64,000 bases of DNA from Streptomonospora nanhaiensis (GTDB lineage Bacteria; Actinomycetota; Actinomycetes; Streptosporangiales; Streptosporangiaceae): assembly GCF_026642255.1 (NCBI RefSeq), contig NZ_CP113264.1, positions 2,976,001-3,040,000 on the forward strand. The letters are read 5' to 3'. Both the position numbers and the translations under genes were made by a program. The notes below the pieces were generated by a model, which was not told the origin of the DNA, did no database searches, and worked only from the letters and a program-made list of their open reading frames with translations. This document shows positions 52,342 through 60,586 of this stretch, one piece after another. Numbering within the stretch: the stretch's first letter is position 1; every line of letters starts with the position of its first letter.

Positions 52342-53384
52342 CCGTGGACGAGCACTTCTCCGAGGCCGTGGGCAGACCCGACCTGATCGACCTGGGCGGG
52401 GGGCTGGCCTGCCTGCGCTTCGAGTCCATGAAGGTGGCCTCCGCCGTGGCGGCGGTCCGCCACCTGCTCGACACGGGGGCCGTCCGCCCGGGCGACACCC
52501 TCGTGGACAGCTCCAGCGGCATGTACGCCCACGGCCTGGCCCTGGCGGCCCACCGCTACGGCCTGCGCTGCCACATCATCGGCTCCACGACGGTCGACCG
52601 GACCCTGCGCGTCCAGCTCGCCGTGCTCGGCGCCACCCTGGAGCAGATGCCGCCCTCCGACGACCTCCGGCTCGACCAGAACCGCCGGGTGCGCAGGGTC
52701 CGCGAGGTGATCCGGGACAACCCCGGATTCCACTGGATGCGCCAGTACCACGACGACGTCCACGCCCTCGGCTACCGCGAGGCCGCCGACATGATCGCCC
52801 GGGAGACGGGGGGCGAGCCGCTGACCCTGGTGGGCGGCGTGGGGACGGGCGTCTCGACCGGGGCCCTGGCCCGCTTCCTGCGGGAGAGGGAGCCCGGCAC
52901 CGCGCTGGTGGGGGTCCAGCCCTTCGGCAGCGTCACGTTCGGCGGCGACGGCGTCGAGGACCGGGACATCATCATCGCGGGCATCGGCAGCTCCATCCCG
53001 TTCGGCAACGTCGACCACTCGCTCTACGACACCGTCCACTGGACCGGGTTCTCGGCCGCACTGGCGGGGAGCGTCGACCTGCTCCGCCGCCACGCGGTGT
53101 TCGCGGGGCTCTCCACCGGGGCGGCCCACCTCGTGGCGCGGTGGGAGGCCCGCCGCAGCCCGGGGCGCCGCGTCGTGTTCCTGGCGCCGGACACCGGCCA
53201 CCGGTACGTGGAGTCGGTGTTCGCGCGCCACGGGGAGGCCGCGGCGATCGAGGACCTGGCTCCGCGGGAGGTCCTCGATCCGGACGACCTGGAGCTCCCG
53301 TGGTCGCGGATGGAGTGGAAGGGGGCCGCGCCGCCCTCCCGCGCCGTCCACACCGACGACCTGGTCACGTCCCTGGAGGGGTGA
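52338..53384 (+). CDS. PLP-dependent cysteine-synthase-like enzyme
   Basis: A 348-residue fold type II PLP enzyme related to cysteine synthase and SbnA. The probable Schiff-base lysine is Lys32 in FESMKVASA, the substrate loop is SSSGMYAHG (58-66, in place of the usual TSGNTG), and the PLP phosphate loop is GGVGTGVSTG (166-175). The altered loop and the early lysine suggest a substrate other than O-acetylserine, possibly beta-replacement to make a diamino or thioether building block. GTG 52338 overlaps the previous stop. It is the last gene before a strong double terminator. Confidence 0.85.
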   Translation: MTVDEHFSEAVGRPDLIDLGGGLACLRFESMKVASAVAAVRHLLDTGAVRPGDTLVDSSSGMYAHGLALAAHRYGLRCHIIGSTTVDRTLRVQLAVLGATLEQMPPSDDLRLDQNRRVRRVREVIRDNPGFHWMRQYHDDVHALGYREAADMIARETGGEPLTLVGGVGTGVSTGALARFLREREPGTALVGVQPFGSVTFGGDGVEDRDIIIAGIGSSIPFGNVDHSLYDTVHWTGFSAALAGSVDLLRRHAVFAGLSTGAAHLVARWEARRSPGRRVVFLAPDTGHRYVESVFARHGEAAAIEDLAPREVLDPDDLELPWSRMEWKGAAPPSRAVHTDDLVTSLEG

Positions 53385-53389
53385 GGACA

Positions 53390-53450
53390 CCCGCCGGAGT
53401 CCCCCTCCGGCGGGCGCCTCCCCGTGCGCGTGCCCGCGCACGGGGAGGCG
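53390..53450. terminator. Double hairpin terminator between convergent metal operons
   Basis: Two consecutive hairpins fill the gap after the PLP-enzyme stop. The first has a 10-bp stem, CCCGCCGGAG (53390-53399) with CTCCGGCGGG (53405-53414). The second has a perfect 16-bp stem, CGCCTCCCCGTGCGCG (53415-53430) with CGCGCACGGGGAGGCG (53435-53450), and a 4-nt loop. The pair lies between the ends of the convergent biosynthetic and importer operons and should stop transcription from both sides. Confidence 0.85.
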
Positions 53451-53513
53451 GGCCGGGCGCACCGGCACCGCCACGCGATCGCGGGGCCGGTGCGCCTCAC
53501 GGCCGGACCGGGC

Positions 53514-54524
53514 TCAGCCCCGCTCCAGCTCCCGCAGGTACTCGGCGAAACTCTCCAGTCCGTCGATGTTGCGCGGGCCGGAGATGCCCTCGTTGTAGTC
53601 CAGGACGAAGAAGTTCTCCTCGACCACCGCCGGGACCTCGGACATGGCGGGGAACGAGGTCAGGAAGTCGATCTTCTCCTGGGCGGGCTGGTCGCCGTAG
53701 TCGAGGATGATGACGACCTCCGGCTCGGCCTCCACGACCGCCTCCCAGCCGACCTGGGTCCACCGCTCGTCGAGGTCGCCGAAGATGTTCTCGCCCCCGG
53801 CAGAGGAGATGATGTCGTTCGGCGGCACCTGGCTGCCGGCGGTGAAGGGCTGGTCGGCGCCCGAGTCGTACAGGAAGACGGGAACCGGGTCGCCCTCGGG
53901 CACCTGCTCCTCCACCGCCGCGACCCGCTCCCTGTAGCCCTCCACGAGCTCCGTCGCCCGCTCCTCGACCCCGAAGATCCGGCCCAGCCGGTCCAGGTCC
54001 GTGTAGAGGCCCTCGAAGGGGGTGACGCGTTCGGGGAAGCCCGGGTAGTTGAAGCAGGACTCGGCGTGCATGAAGCTCTGGATCCCGATGCCGTCCAGGA
54101 TCTCGGGGGTGATGCCGCGCTGGTCGCTGAACCCGGAGTTCCAGCCCGCGACCACCAGGTCCGCCTCGGCGTCCACGACCGTCTCGCGGTCGAGGAGGTC
54201 GTCGCCGAGGAACTCGACGCTCGCGTAGTCCTCCGCCCAGGGGGACTCCTCCACCGGCGGGTTGGCCGGCGGCATCACGTAGCCGTGCACCTGGTCGGCC
54301 AGCCCGAGGGCGAACAGCTTGTCGGCGCTGCCGCCCTCGTAGGCGACGGCGCGCTGCGGGGTCGTGTACTCCACCTCCTCGCCGCAGCGCTCCACGGTCA
54401 CCGTGTCCGCGGCCGCCGAGCCCTCCTGGACCTGGGCGCCGCACCCGGCGAGGAGGACGGAGACGGCCGCCACGGGGAGCACGGACCGCCAGGGGGAACT
54501 GCCTTCACGAACGCTGGTCGTCAT
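53514..54524 (-). CDS. Siderophore-type ABC transporter binding lipoprotein (FecB-like)
   Basis: A 336-residue metal-chelate binding protein. The signal peptide ends in the lipobox LLAGC with Cys28 as lipid anchor. The class III (BtuF/FhuD) fold shows VAYEGGSADKLFALGLADQV, DLVVAGWNSGFSDQRGITPE, VEERATELVEGYRERVA and PEVVIILDYGDQPAQ. ATG 54524 overlaps the ATPase gene by 20 bp. It is third in the permease-ATPase-binding protein operon. It probably captures the metal complex of the compound made by the convergent operon. Confidence 0.92.
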   Translation of the reverse strand: MTTSVREGSSPWRSVLPVAAVSVLLAGCGAQVQEGSAAADTVTVERCGEEVEYTTPQRAVAYEGGSADKLFALGLADQVHGYVMPPANPPVEESPWAEDYASVEFLGDDLLDRETVVDAEADLVVAGWNSGFSDQRGITPEILDGIGIQSFMHAESCFNYPGFPERVTPFEGLYTDLDRLGRIFGVEERATELVEGYRERVAAVEEQVPEGDPVPVFLYDSGADQPFTAGSQVPPNDIISSAGGENIFGDLDERWTQVGWEAVVEAEPEVVIILDYGDQPAQEKIDFLTSFPAMSEVPAVVEENFFVLDYNEGISGPRNIDGLESFAEYLRELERG

Positions 54525-55332
54525 GGGACGCCTTTCTCGACATCACGGAGTCCAGGTGGCCTGGACGGGGAGGGAGCCGGTACAGCACCTGGGGGTCGCC
54601 GGTCAGGGGGTGGGGCACCACCGAGGCCTCGATGCCGAAGACCTCGCGGAGCAGGGCGGGGGTCAGGACCTCGTCGGGGGTGCCCGCGGCCACCAGGGCG
54701 CCCTCGGAGAGCACACCGATCCGGTCGCAGGCGGCCGACGCCAGGTTGAGGTCGTGCAGGACCACGAGCACCGTGATCCCGGCCCCCCGTACGAGGGACA
54801 GGAGTTCGACCTGGTGCCGGACGTCGAGGTGGTTGGTGGGCTCGTCCAGGACGAGCACCCGGGGCTCCTGGGCCAGGGCGCGGGCCACCAGGACCCGCTG
54901 GCGCTCCCCGCCGGACAGTTCGAGCACGCCCCGGTGCGCGAGGTGCGCCACGTCCAGGAGCTCCATGGCGTTGCGGCACAGGTCGCGCTCGCGGGCGCTG
55001 AGCGCCTGGTTGCCCCGCAGGTGGGGGGCGCGGCCCAGGGCCACGACCTCCTCCACGGTGAAGTCCAGGTCGCTGCCGCTCTCCTGGGTCAGCGCCGCGA
55101 CCCGTTGGGCGCTCAGGCGCAGGCTGAGGGAGGACAGGTCCTCCGCCCCCAGCCACACCCGGCCCGCGTCGGGGCGCAGGGCCCGGTACACGCAGCGCAG
55201 GGCGGTGGACTTGCCCGAGCCGTTGGGGCCGACCAGCCCCACCACCTGCCCGTCGGGGACGTCCAGTGTCAGCGCGCGGACGATCGGTTCGCCGCCGAGT
55301 TCGACGGACAGGCCGTCGAGGCGCAGGTCCAT
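54505..55332 (-). CDS. Siderophore-type ABC transporter ATPase (FecE-like)
   Basis: A 275-residue ATPase. Walker A is GPNGSGKST near residue 38, the Q-loop region is VAALTQESGSDLDFTVEEVV, the signature is ELSGGERQRVLVARALAQ, Walker B is VLVLDEPTNHLD, and the H-loop is VLHDLN. The spacing is that of the FecE/BtuD group. The C-terminus VPHPLTGDPQVLYRLPP is typical of siderophore ATPases. ATG 55332 shares one base with the permease stop. All catalytic residues are present. Confidence 0.95.
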   Translation of the reverse strand: MDLRLDGLSVELGGEPIVRALTLDVPDGQVVGLVGPNGSGKSTALRCVYRALRPDAGRVWLGAEDLSSLSLRLSAQRVAALTQESGSDLDFTVEEVVALGRAPHLRGNQALSARERDLCRNAMELLDVAHLAHRGVLELSGGERQRVLVARALAQEPRVLVLDEPTNHLDVRHQVELLSLVRGAGITVLVVLHDLNLASAACDRIGVLSEGALVAAGTPDEVLTPALLREVFGIEASVVPHPLTGDPQVLYRLPPRPGHLDSVMSRKASHDDQRS

Positions 55333-56477
55333 CAGCGTCCTCCGAACAGGTAGCCCCTGCGGCGCATCAGGGTGATGAACACCGGGACGCCGATCAGGGC
55401 GGTGATGACGCCCAGCGGGAGCTCGCGGGGGGCCGCGGCCACGCGGGACGCGAGGTCGACCCACACCATGAAGACCGCGCCGACCAGCGGGGCGACGGTG
55501 AGGACCCGGCGGTGGTCGGCGCCCACGAGCATGCGCACGATGTGCGGGATGACGAGGCCGACGAACCCGATCGCCCCGCTCACCGCGACCATGGCCCCGG
55601 TCATGACGGCGGTCAGGGCGAAGAGCCACCGGCGCAGCCGGTCCGCGCCGATGCCCAGGCTGGCCGCCGTCTCGTCGCCCAGCGCCATGACGTCGAGCGG
55701 GCGTGCCAGGCCGCGGAGCATCACCGCCCCGAGGACGACCACCGCCGCGACCACGGGGAGGGAGCCCCAGGTGGCCGCGCCGAAGCTCCCCATGGACCAG
55801 AACAGGACCGTGCTCGTGGCCTCGCTGCTGGGGGCGAGGTAGATGATCACGCTCATGACCGCCTGGAACCCGAAGGACAGGGCGACACCGGTCAGCACCA
55901 GGCGCAGCGGTGTCACCCCCGTCCGGGAGTAGGCGATGAGGTAGACGAGGAGGGTGGCGACGAGGGCCCCGAGGAAGGCGCCGGCGGAGACCGCGTAGAC
56001 GCCCAGGGCCGAGAGGGCCCCGAACACGCCGACGAGGACGGCGCCCACGGAGGCCCCGGAGGAGACGCCGAGGATGTAGGGGTCGGCGAGCGCGTTGCGC
56101 ACCATCGCCTGGACGGCGACGCCGACGACGCCGAGGCCGGCGCCGACCAGGGCGGCGAGGATCACGCGCGGCGTCCGGATCTGCCAGATGATCTGGTACC
56201 GGACGACCTCGTCGGCCTGGATGGCGCCGCCGGTGAGGGCCGCCCACAGGTAGCGCACGGTCTCGCCGGGCGGGACGAGCGCCGAACCCAGTCCGATCGC
56301 CAGGACCATCGACACGGCCAGGACGGCGCCGAGCACGACCGCGGCCAGCGCGGCGCCGGCGGGGGTGGACAGGCGGCGGACCCGGCGCGGGCCCGCCGGG
56401 GCGGGGGTGGAAGCGGAGCGGGGGTCGGGACTGTGTGCCTGCCGTGGTTCGTCCGGGGGGACGGACAGTTGGCGCAC
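55332..56477 (-). CDS. Siderophore-type ABC transporter permease (FecCD/BtuC-like)
   Basis: A 381-residue permease with about ten helices after a 30-residue polar leader. It shows PRVILAALVGAGLGVVGVAV with QAMVRNALADPYILGVSSGA, and GLVIPHIVRMLVGADHRR, the loops that bind substrate and ATPase. The C-terminal ELPLGVITALIGVPVFITLM is classic for FecCD. A single permease suggests a homodimer. GTG 56477 has AAGGGAGA in front. It is first in the importer operon behind a Fur/Zur-like box at 56504-56522. Confidence 0.94.
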   Translation of the reverse strand: MRQLSVPPDEPRQAHSPDPRSASTPAPAGPRRVRRLSTPAGAALAAVVLGAVLAVSMVLAIGLGSALVPPGETVRYLWAALTGGAIQADEVVRYQIIWQIRTPRVILAALVGAGLGVVGVAVQAMVRNALADPYILGVSSGASVGAVLVGVFGALSALGVYAVSAGAFLGALVATLLVYLIAYSRTGVTPLRLVLTGVALSFGFQAVMSVIIYLAPSSEATSTVLFWSMGSFGAATWGSLPVVAAVVVLGAVMLRGLARPLDVMALGDETAASLGIGADRLRRWLFALTAVMTGAMVAVSGAIGFVGLVIPHIVRMLVGADHRRVLTVAPLVGAVFMVWVDLASRVAAAPRELPLGVITALIGVPVFITLMRRRGYLFGGR

Positions 56478-56503
56478 CGGGTCTCCCTTCCGATATGCGC
56501 GAT

Positions 56504-56525
56504 AATGACAATGGTTATCATTCTA
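56504..56525 (-). promoter_or_regulatory. Fur/Zur-like box over the importer promoter
   Basis: AATGACAATGGTTATCATT (56504-56522) is an imperfect palindrome, 7 of 9 positions matched about a central G, and is AT-rich in a GC-rich setting. On the minus strand it overlaps a good -10 box, TAGAAT (56525-56520), that reads into the FecCD-like gene; no strong -35 box was found. The shared TGACAATG half links it to the box in front of the biosynthetic operon. Regulation of both by one Fur-family repressor is inferred. Confidence 0.7.
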
Positions 56526-56715
56526 GGCTTGAATTGCACCACTCGCGCACGTGATCGGGGCACGGATTCGCCGGTCCGAAGGGCGAAAAGGGCCCGAAAG
56601 GGACAAGGGGGTAGAACGTCGGACCCGCAGGGGTTCCGGCGAGGCCGCGAGCGCGGGGGCCCGGCCGGAATCACCCCGGGTACACGTATAGCCACGCAAC
56701 CGCCGCCCGTGCACA

Positions 56716-57312
56716 ATGGCAGCCATGTCGACGCCCGCCCCGCCCCGGCTGCCGCGCTCCGCGGTGTTCGCGGGGGTGTGCGTGGGCGTCTCCGCCACCG
56801 GGCACAGCCTCTCCTCCGGGCACGGCGTGCCCCCGCTCGCCCTGGCCCTGGGGGGCGTGCTGGCCCTCGCGCTCGCCCACGGCGCGGCCCGCTCCGAACA
56901 GGGCCTGGGCGCGCTCGCCGCCCGGATGCTGTGGGGCCAGGCCGCACTGCACCTGGTGTTCACCCTCGCCTCCCCGTCCGGGGCGACCGCGCCGGGCGGG
57001 ACGGGCCACGGGCACGCCGCCGCGCACGCCGCCCTCCCCGAAGGCGCGTCCGGGGCCGGAGCCGACATGCTGCTCGCCCACGCCGCGGCCGGGCTCGTGA
57101 GCGCGTGGTGGCTGCGCCAGGGCGAACGCGCCCTCTTCGACCTCCTCGGGTTCCTGGACGCGCTCCTGCGGGGAGTGCTCCTCGTCCTCCTCGCACGCCC
57201 CCGCACGGTCGTGCTCCCCGGCCCGCCGCGCTTCGCCCGCACCGGTGTGCCCGCCCCCCGCCCGGGACAGCGGTGCGTCCGCCTCGTGCGCGGGCCCCCG
57301 GCCCTTCCCTGA
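56716..57312 (+). CDS. Small His-containing membrane protein
   Basis: A 198-residue integral membrane protein with about four hydrophobic segments, such as PPLALALGGVLALALAHGAA and LFDLLGFLDALLRGVLLVLL. Between helices 2 and 3 is a His-rich stretch, GHGHAAAHAALPEG. Proteins of this look stand beside PepSY or copper-handling genes in other actinomycetes. ATG 56716 or ATG 56725 are possible starts; ribosome sites are poor. It precedes a PepSY-TM gene by 125 bp on the same strand and lies upstream of the metal importer. Metal binding by the His-rich loop is inferred. Confidence 0.6.
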   Translation: MAAMSTPAPPRLPRSAVFAGVCVGVSATGHSLSSGHGVPPLALALGGVLALALAHGAARSEQGLGALAARMLWGQAALHLVFTLASPSGATAPGGTGHGHAAAHAALPEGASGAGADMLLAHAAAGLVSAWWLRQGERALFDLLGFLDALLRGVLLVLLARPRTVVLPGPPRFARTGVPAPRPGQRCVRLVRGPPALP

Positions 57313-57437
57313 TCGACACCACGACGCCTGCCGCGCGCCCTGCGCCCGGCCCCCGCCGACGCCCCGCGCGCCGGCGCCGCCACCCGTGCCCGCGTCCCCC
57401 ACGGGGGAGCGGGGAGATCAGCAGAAGGCCCCGACCC

Positions 57438-58955
57438 ATGCGAAGAAACGACACCTCCGACCCCCACGAGCCCGCGGCGGGCGCCCCCGTCCCCGGCGAG
57501 CCCGCACCCCCCGTCTCCGCCACGCCCGATCCCGCCGTCCCCGGCGATCCCGCAGCTCCCGCCTCCTCCGCCGATCCCGCTACGCCCGCCCCCGCCCGCA
57601 CCCTGTGGTCCTCCCTACGCCCCCTGGTCCTACGGATGCACTTCTACGCAGCCGTCCTCGTCGCCCCGTTCATCGTGGTGGCAGCCCTGACCGGGCTCCT
57701 GTACGTCTACACGCCCCAACTCGAACAAGCGGTCCACGCCGACCTGCTCACCGTCGAACCGGCGGACACCGCCGTCCCGCTCTCACAGCAGGTCGAGGCG
57801 GCCTTCGCCGCACACCCGGAGGCGGAGCCGAGCGCCGTGCGCCCCTCCGTCGGACCGGGACTGACCACGCGCGTGCTCTTCGACGCGGAGGGCCTCTCCG
57901 CGAGCTACCGCCTGGCGGTCTTCGTCGACCCCCACACCGGGGAGGTCGTCGGCGACTCGACCAGCTACGGCAGCAGCGCGTCGCTCCCGGTGCGGTCCTG
58001 GCTCTCCGAGTTCCACCGGACCCTGCACCTGGGCGACGCCGGCCGCCTGTACAGCGAGCTCGCCGCGAGCTGGCTGTGGGCGGTCGCCCTCGGCGGCCTC
58101 GCCCTGTGGCTCTCCCGCGGCCGGCGCAACCGCCGCGCGCGCCGCGTCCTGCTGCCCCGGCGCTCGGCCGCCGGGCGCGCCAGGACGCTCTCCTGGCACG
58201 GGTCCGTCGGGACCTGGGCGCTCGCCGGCCTCCTCCTGGTGTCCGCGACCGGGCTGACCTGGTCCCAGTTCGCCGGGGAGAACATCGGCGGGATCCGGGG
58301 CGCGTTCGGCTGGCAGACCCCGGCGCTCTCCGCGCCCGCCCCCTCCGACCACGGAGGACACTCCGGCCACGGGGACCACGCCGGACACGAGGCCGCCGAC
58401 CCGGCCGGCGAGGTCGACGCGGTGCTGGACACGGCCCGCTCGGCCGGTCTCGAAGGGCCGGTCGAGGTCTCCTTCCCGGTGGAGGACGGCGCGCCGTTCA
58501 CCGTCAGGGAGACCGACCAGAGCTGGCCGGTCCAGCAGGACGCGGTCGCCGTCGACGCGCACGCCGACACCGTGGTCGAGGAGCTGCGCTTCGCCGACTA
58601 CCCCCTCATGGCCAAGCTGTCCACCTGGGGCATCGCCTTCCACATGGGCCTGCTGTTCGGGGTGGTCAACCAGGTGCTGCTGACCGTCCTCGTCCTGGGG
58701 CTGCTGGCGATGATCTTCTGGGGCTACCGCATGTGGTGGCAGCGCCGTCCGACCAGGGACGGGGCGTTCGCGACGGGGCGTCCGATCCCGCGCGGCGCGT
58801 GGCGCGCGGCTCCGCCGTGGGCCAGGGTCGGGGTCGTCGCCGTGGCGGTGGCCGTCGGGTACCTGCTGCCGGTCCTGGGGGTGTCGCTGCTGCTGTTCCT
58901 CGCGGTGGACCTCGCCGTCGGGGCGCGCCGCAGGAGGCGGGCCCGCACCGCCTGA
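57438..58955 (+). CDS. PepSY-associated transmembrane protein
   Basis: A 505-residue membrane protein of the PepSY_TM family. After a Pro/Ala-rich 50-residue cytoplasmic leader, helix 1 is FYAAVLVAPFIVVAALTGLL, with YVYTPQLEQAVH after it as in the family. Further blocks are LPVRSWLSEFHRTLHLGDAG with conserved His, SWHGSVGTWALAGLLLVSAT, and AFHMGLLFGVVNQVLLTVLV. An outer loop near residues 305-317 is His-rich (HGGHSGHGDHAGH). Related proteins are thought to reduce or handle iron-siderophore complexes. ATG 57438 follows GCAGAAGG. Function here is a guess from family and neighbourhood. Confidence 0.9.
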   Translation: MRRNDTSDPHEPAAGAPVPGEPAPPVSATPDPAVPGDPAAPASSADPATPAPARTLWSSLRPLVLRMHFYAAVLVAPFIVVAALTGLLYVYTPQLEQAVHADLLTVEPADTAVPLSQQVEAAFAAHPEAEPSAVRPSVGPGLTTRVLFDAEGLSASYRLAVFVDPHTGEVVGDSTSYGSSASLPVRSWLSEFHRTLHLGDAGRLYSELAASWLWAVALGGLALWLSRGRRNRRARRVLLPRRSAAGRARTLSWHGSVGTWALAGLLLVSATGLTWSQFAGENIGGIRGAFGWQTPALSAPAPSDHGGHSGHGDHAGHEAADPAGEVDAVLDTARSAGLEGPVEVSFPVEDGAPFTVRETDQSWPVQQDAVAVDAHADTVVEELRFADYPLMAKLSTWGIAFHMGLLFGVVNQVLLTVLVLGLLAMIFWGYRMWWQRRPTRDGAFATGRPIPRGAWRAAPPWARVGVVAVAVAVGYLLPVLGVSLLLFLAVDLAVGARRRRRARTA

Positions 58956-59067
58956 CGGGGCCCGGCCCCGGCCCACGGGGGAGCGCTGCCCGAACTGCTT
59001 CCCGACGGCGGTCCGGTCCCCGTGTCCCGGGGCCCACGCCCCTTCCCTCCGCGGAACGGCGGGGGGC

Positions 59068-60567
59068 TCAGCGGGCCGCCGGGCCGCCGCCCCCCGCGCG
59101 GCGGCCCACGGCCCCGGCCAGGACCCGGCACGCCCTGCGCAGGTCGGCCGGGTGCGCGGCCCCGTAGCCCAGGATCAGGCCGTGGACGGTCGGTTCGCCG
59201 TGGCTCGCACGCGAGGTGTCCTCCACCAGGACGCCCTGCTCCGCGCTCTCGGCCACCACCCCGGCGACCGCGTCGGCCGGCAGCGGCAGCATGACGTGCA
59301 GCCCCGCCGTGTCCCCGGTCAGGTACGGGCCCAGGTGGTCGATCAGCGTCCGCCGCCGGCGGGCGTACTCCAGGCGCATGCGGCGCAGGTGCCGGTCGAG
59401 GTCGCCGCGCTCCAGCAGCAGGGCCGTCGCCGCCTGGGCCTGGACGCCGGTGCGGTCGGACAGGCGGTCGCGGGTCCCGGCCACGCGTTCGAGCAGCGCG
59501 GCGTCGGCGACCAGCCAGCCGATCCCCAGGTCCGGGGACAGCGTCTTGGAGAGGGTGCCGAGCAGGACCACGTGCCCGGGGTCCAATCCGTACAGCGCGG
59601 GCAGCGGCGCCACGTCGTAGCGGAACTCGGCGTCGTAGTCGTCCTCGACGACCAGCGCGCCCCGGCTGCGCGCCCAGGCCAGCAGGCGCTCGCGGCGGGG
59701 GACCGGGAGGCGTCCGCCGAGCGGGTACTGGTGGGCGGGCGTCGTGTAGACCACGGACAGGTCGGCGGGCAGGTCGTCGACGACGATGCCGTCCCGGTCC
59801 ACCCGGCAGGGGACGACCTCCGCCCCGCGCGACTCCAGGATGTCGCGCGCCCTCTGGTAGCCGGGCTCCTCGACCCCCGCCCGCCCGCCCCGGGCCAGGA
59901 CCGTCGCGGCGAGCAGGTCCAGGCCGTTGCCCGTGCCGCGGGTGACCAGGACGTTCCGCGGGCCGACCCGGACGCCGCGGGTCCGGCGCAGGTGCTCGGC
60001 GAGCGCCTCGCGCAGCCGCGGGAGCCCGCGGGGGTCGGGGTCGTCGTCCAGCGGCAGGGAGGCCGCGTGCCGCCAGGCCCTGCGCCAGGCGGCCCCGTCG
60101 TGCGAGCGCACCCAGGGGACGCCCGGACGCAGGTCGACCATGCCCAGCCGCCGGGCCTCCGCCCGCGACAGGCGCGGCTCGGGCGCCCGGCCCGCCGCGG
60201 GCGGCGGCCGGCCCCCCGGAGGCGCGGGTGCGCCGGGGGAGGGCGGGGCCGACGGGGAGGCGTGCTCGGCGACGTAGGTGCCCGACCCGTGCCGTCCGTC
60301 GAGCCAGCCCTCGGCGTACAGCTGCTGGAAGGCCTCGGTCACGACGGTCCGGCTGACGCCCAGCTGCGCGGCGAGGGACCTGCTGGAGGGCAGGCGCTCG
60401 CCCGGCCTGAGCAGCCCTTCGGACATGGCGCCGCGCAGCGCGTCGGACAGCTGCACGGTGAGCGGCACCGCGCTGGAGCGGTCCAGGCGCAGGGGCGGGT
60501 CGGCCGGCGGTCGGGACAAAGTGGTCTTCCGTTTCAGGGAGGAAATGGCTGTGTTCGGGGAGTCCAC
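59068..60567 (-). CDS. MocR/PdxR-type regulator (GntR HTH plus aminotransferase domain)
   Basis: A 499-residue fusion of a GntR winged helix (LRGAMSEGLLRPGERLPSSR, LGVSRTVVTEAFQQLYAEGW) and, from about residue 130, a fold type I aminotransferase-like domain. The PLP lysine lies in LLGTLSKTLSPDLGIGWLVA, and VEDDYDAEFRY is the conserved strand before it. GTG 60567 has AGGAAGA in front. It is divergent, 19 bp apart, from a PPOX-family flavoprotein. Many MocR proteins use PLP as effector to control vitamin B6 genes; here the neighbour could be the target. Confidence 0.93.
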   Translation of the reverse strand: MDSPNTAISSLKRKTTLSRPPADPPLRLDRSSAVPLTVQLSDALRGAMSEGLLRPGERLPSSRSLAAQLGVSRTVVTEAFQQLYAEGWLDGRHGSGTYVAEHASPSAPPSPGAPAPPGGRPPPAAGRAPEPRLSRAEARRLGMVDLRPGVPWVRSHDGAAWRRAWRHAASLPLDDDPDPRGLPRLREALAEHLRRTRGVRVGPRNVLVTRGTGNGLDLLAATVLARGGRAGVEEPGYQRARDILESRGAEVVPCRVDRDGIVVDDLPADLSVVYTTPAHQYPLGGRLPVPRRERLLAWARSRGALVVEDDYDAEFRYDVAPLPALYGLDPGHVVLLGTLSKTLSPDLGIGWLVADAALLERVAGTRDRLSDRTGVQAQAATALLLERGDLDRHLRRMRLEYARRRRTLIDHLGPYLTGDTAGLHVMLPLPADAVAGVVAESAEQGVLVEDTSRASHGEPTVHGLILGYGAAHPADLRRACRVLAGAVGRRAGGGGPAAR

Positions 60568-60586
60568 TTCTTCCTAGGCTAGCTCC

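Noticed and set aside
49277..53384. Naming the biosynthetic operon as the EDDS or staphylopine pathway
   Set aside because: The gene set does not include a nicotianamine-synthase-like, opine dehydrogenase or lyase gene expected of those pathways, so only a general metallophore-like role is proposed.
57001..57030. His/Ala repeat in the small membrane protein as a simple-sequence artefact
   Set aside because: The frame has convincing hydrophobic helices on both sides, and His-rich loops recur in the neighbouring PepSY-TM protein, so it was kept as coding.
55266..58955. A 1229-codon plus-strand frame across the FecCD-like gene
   Set aside because: Up to 57437 it is the antisense of the permease and non-coding leader. 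Only the PepSY-TM part from 57438 is supported.
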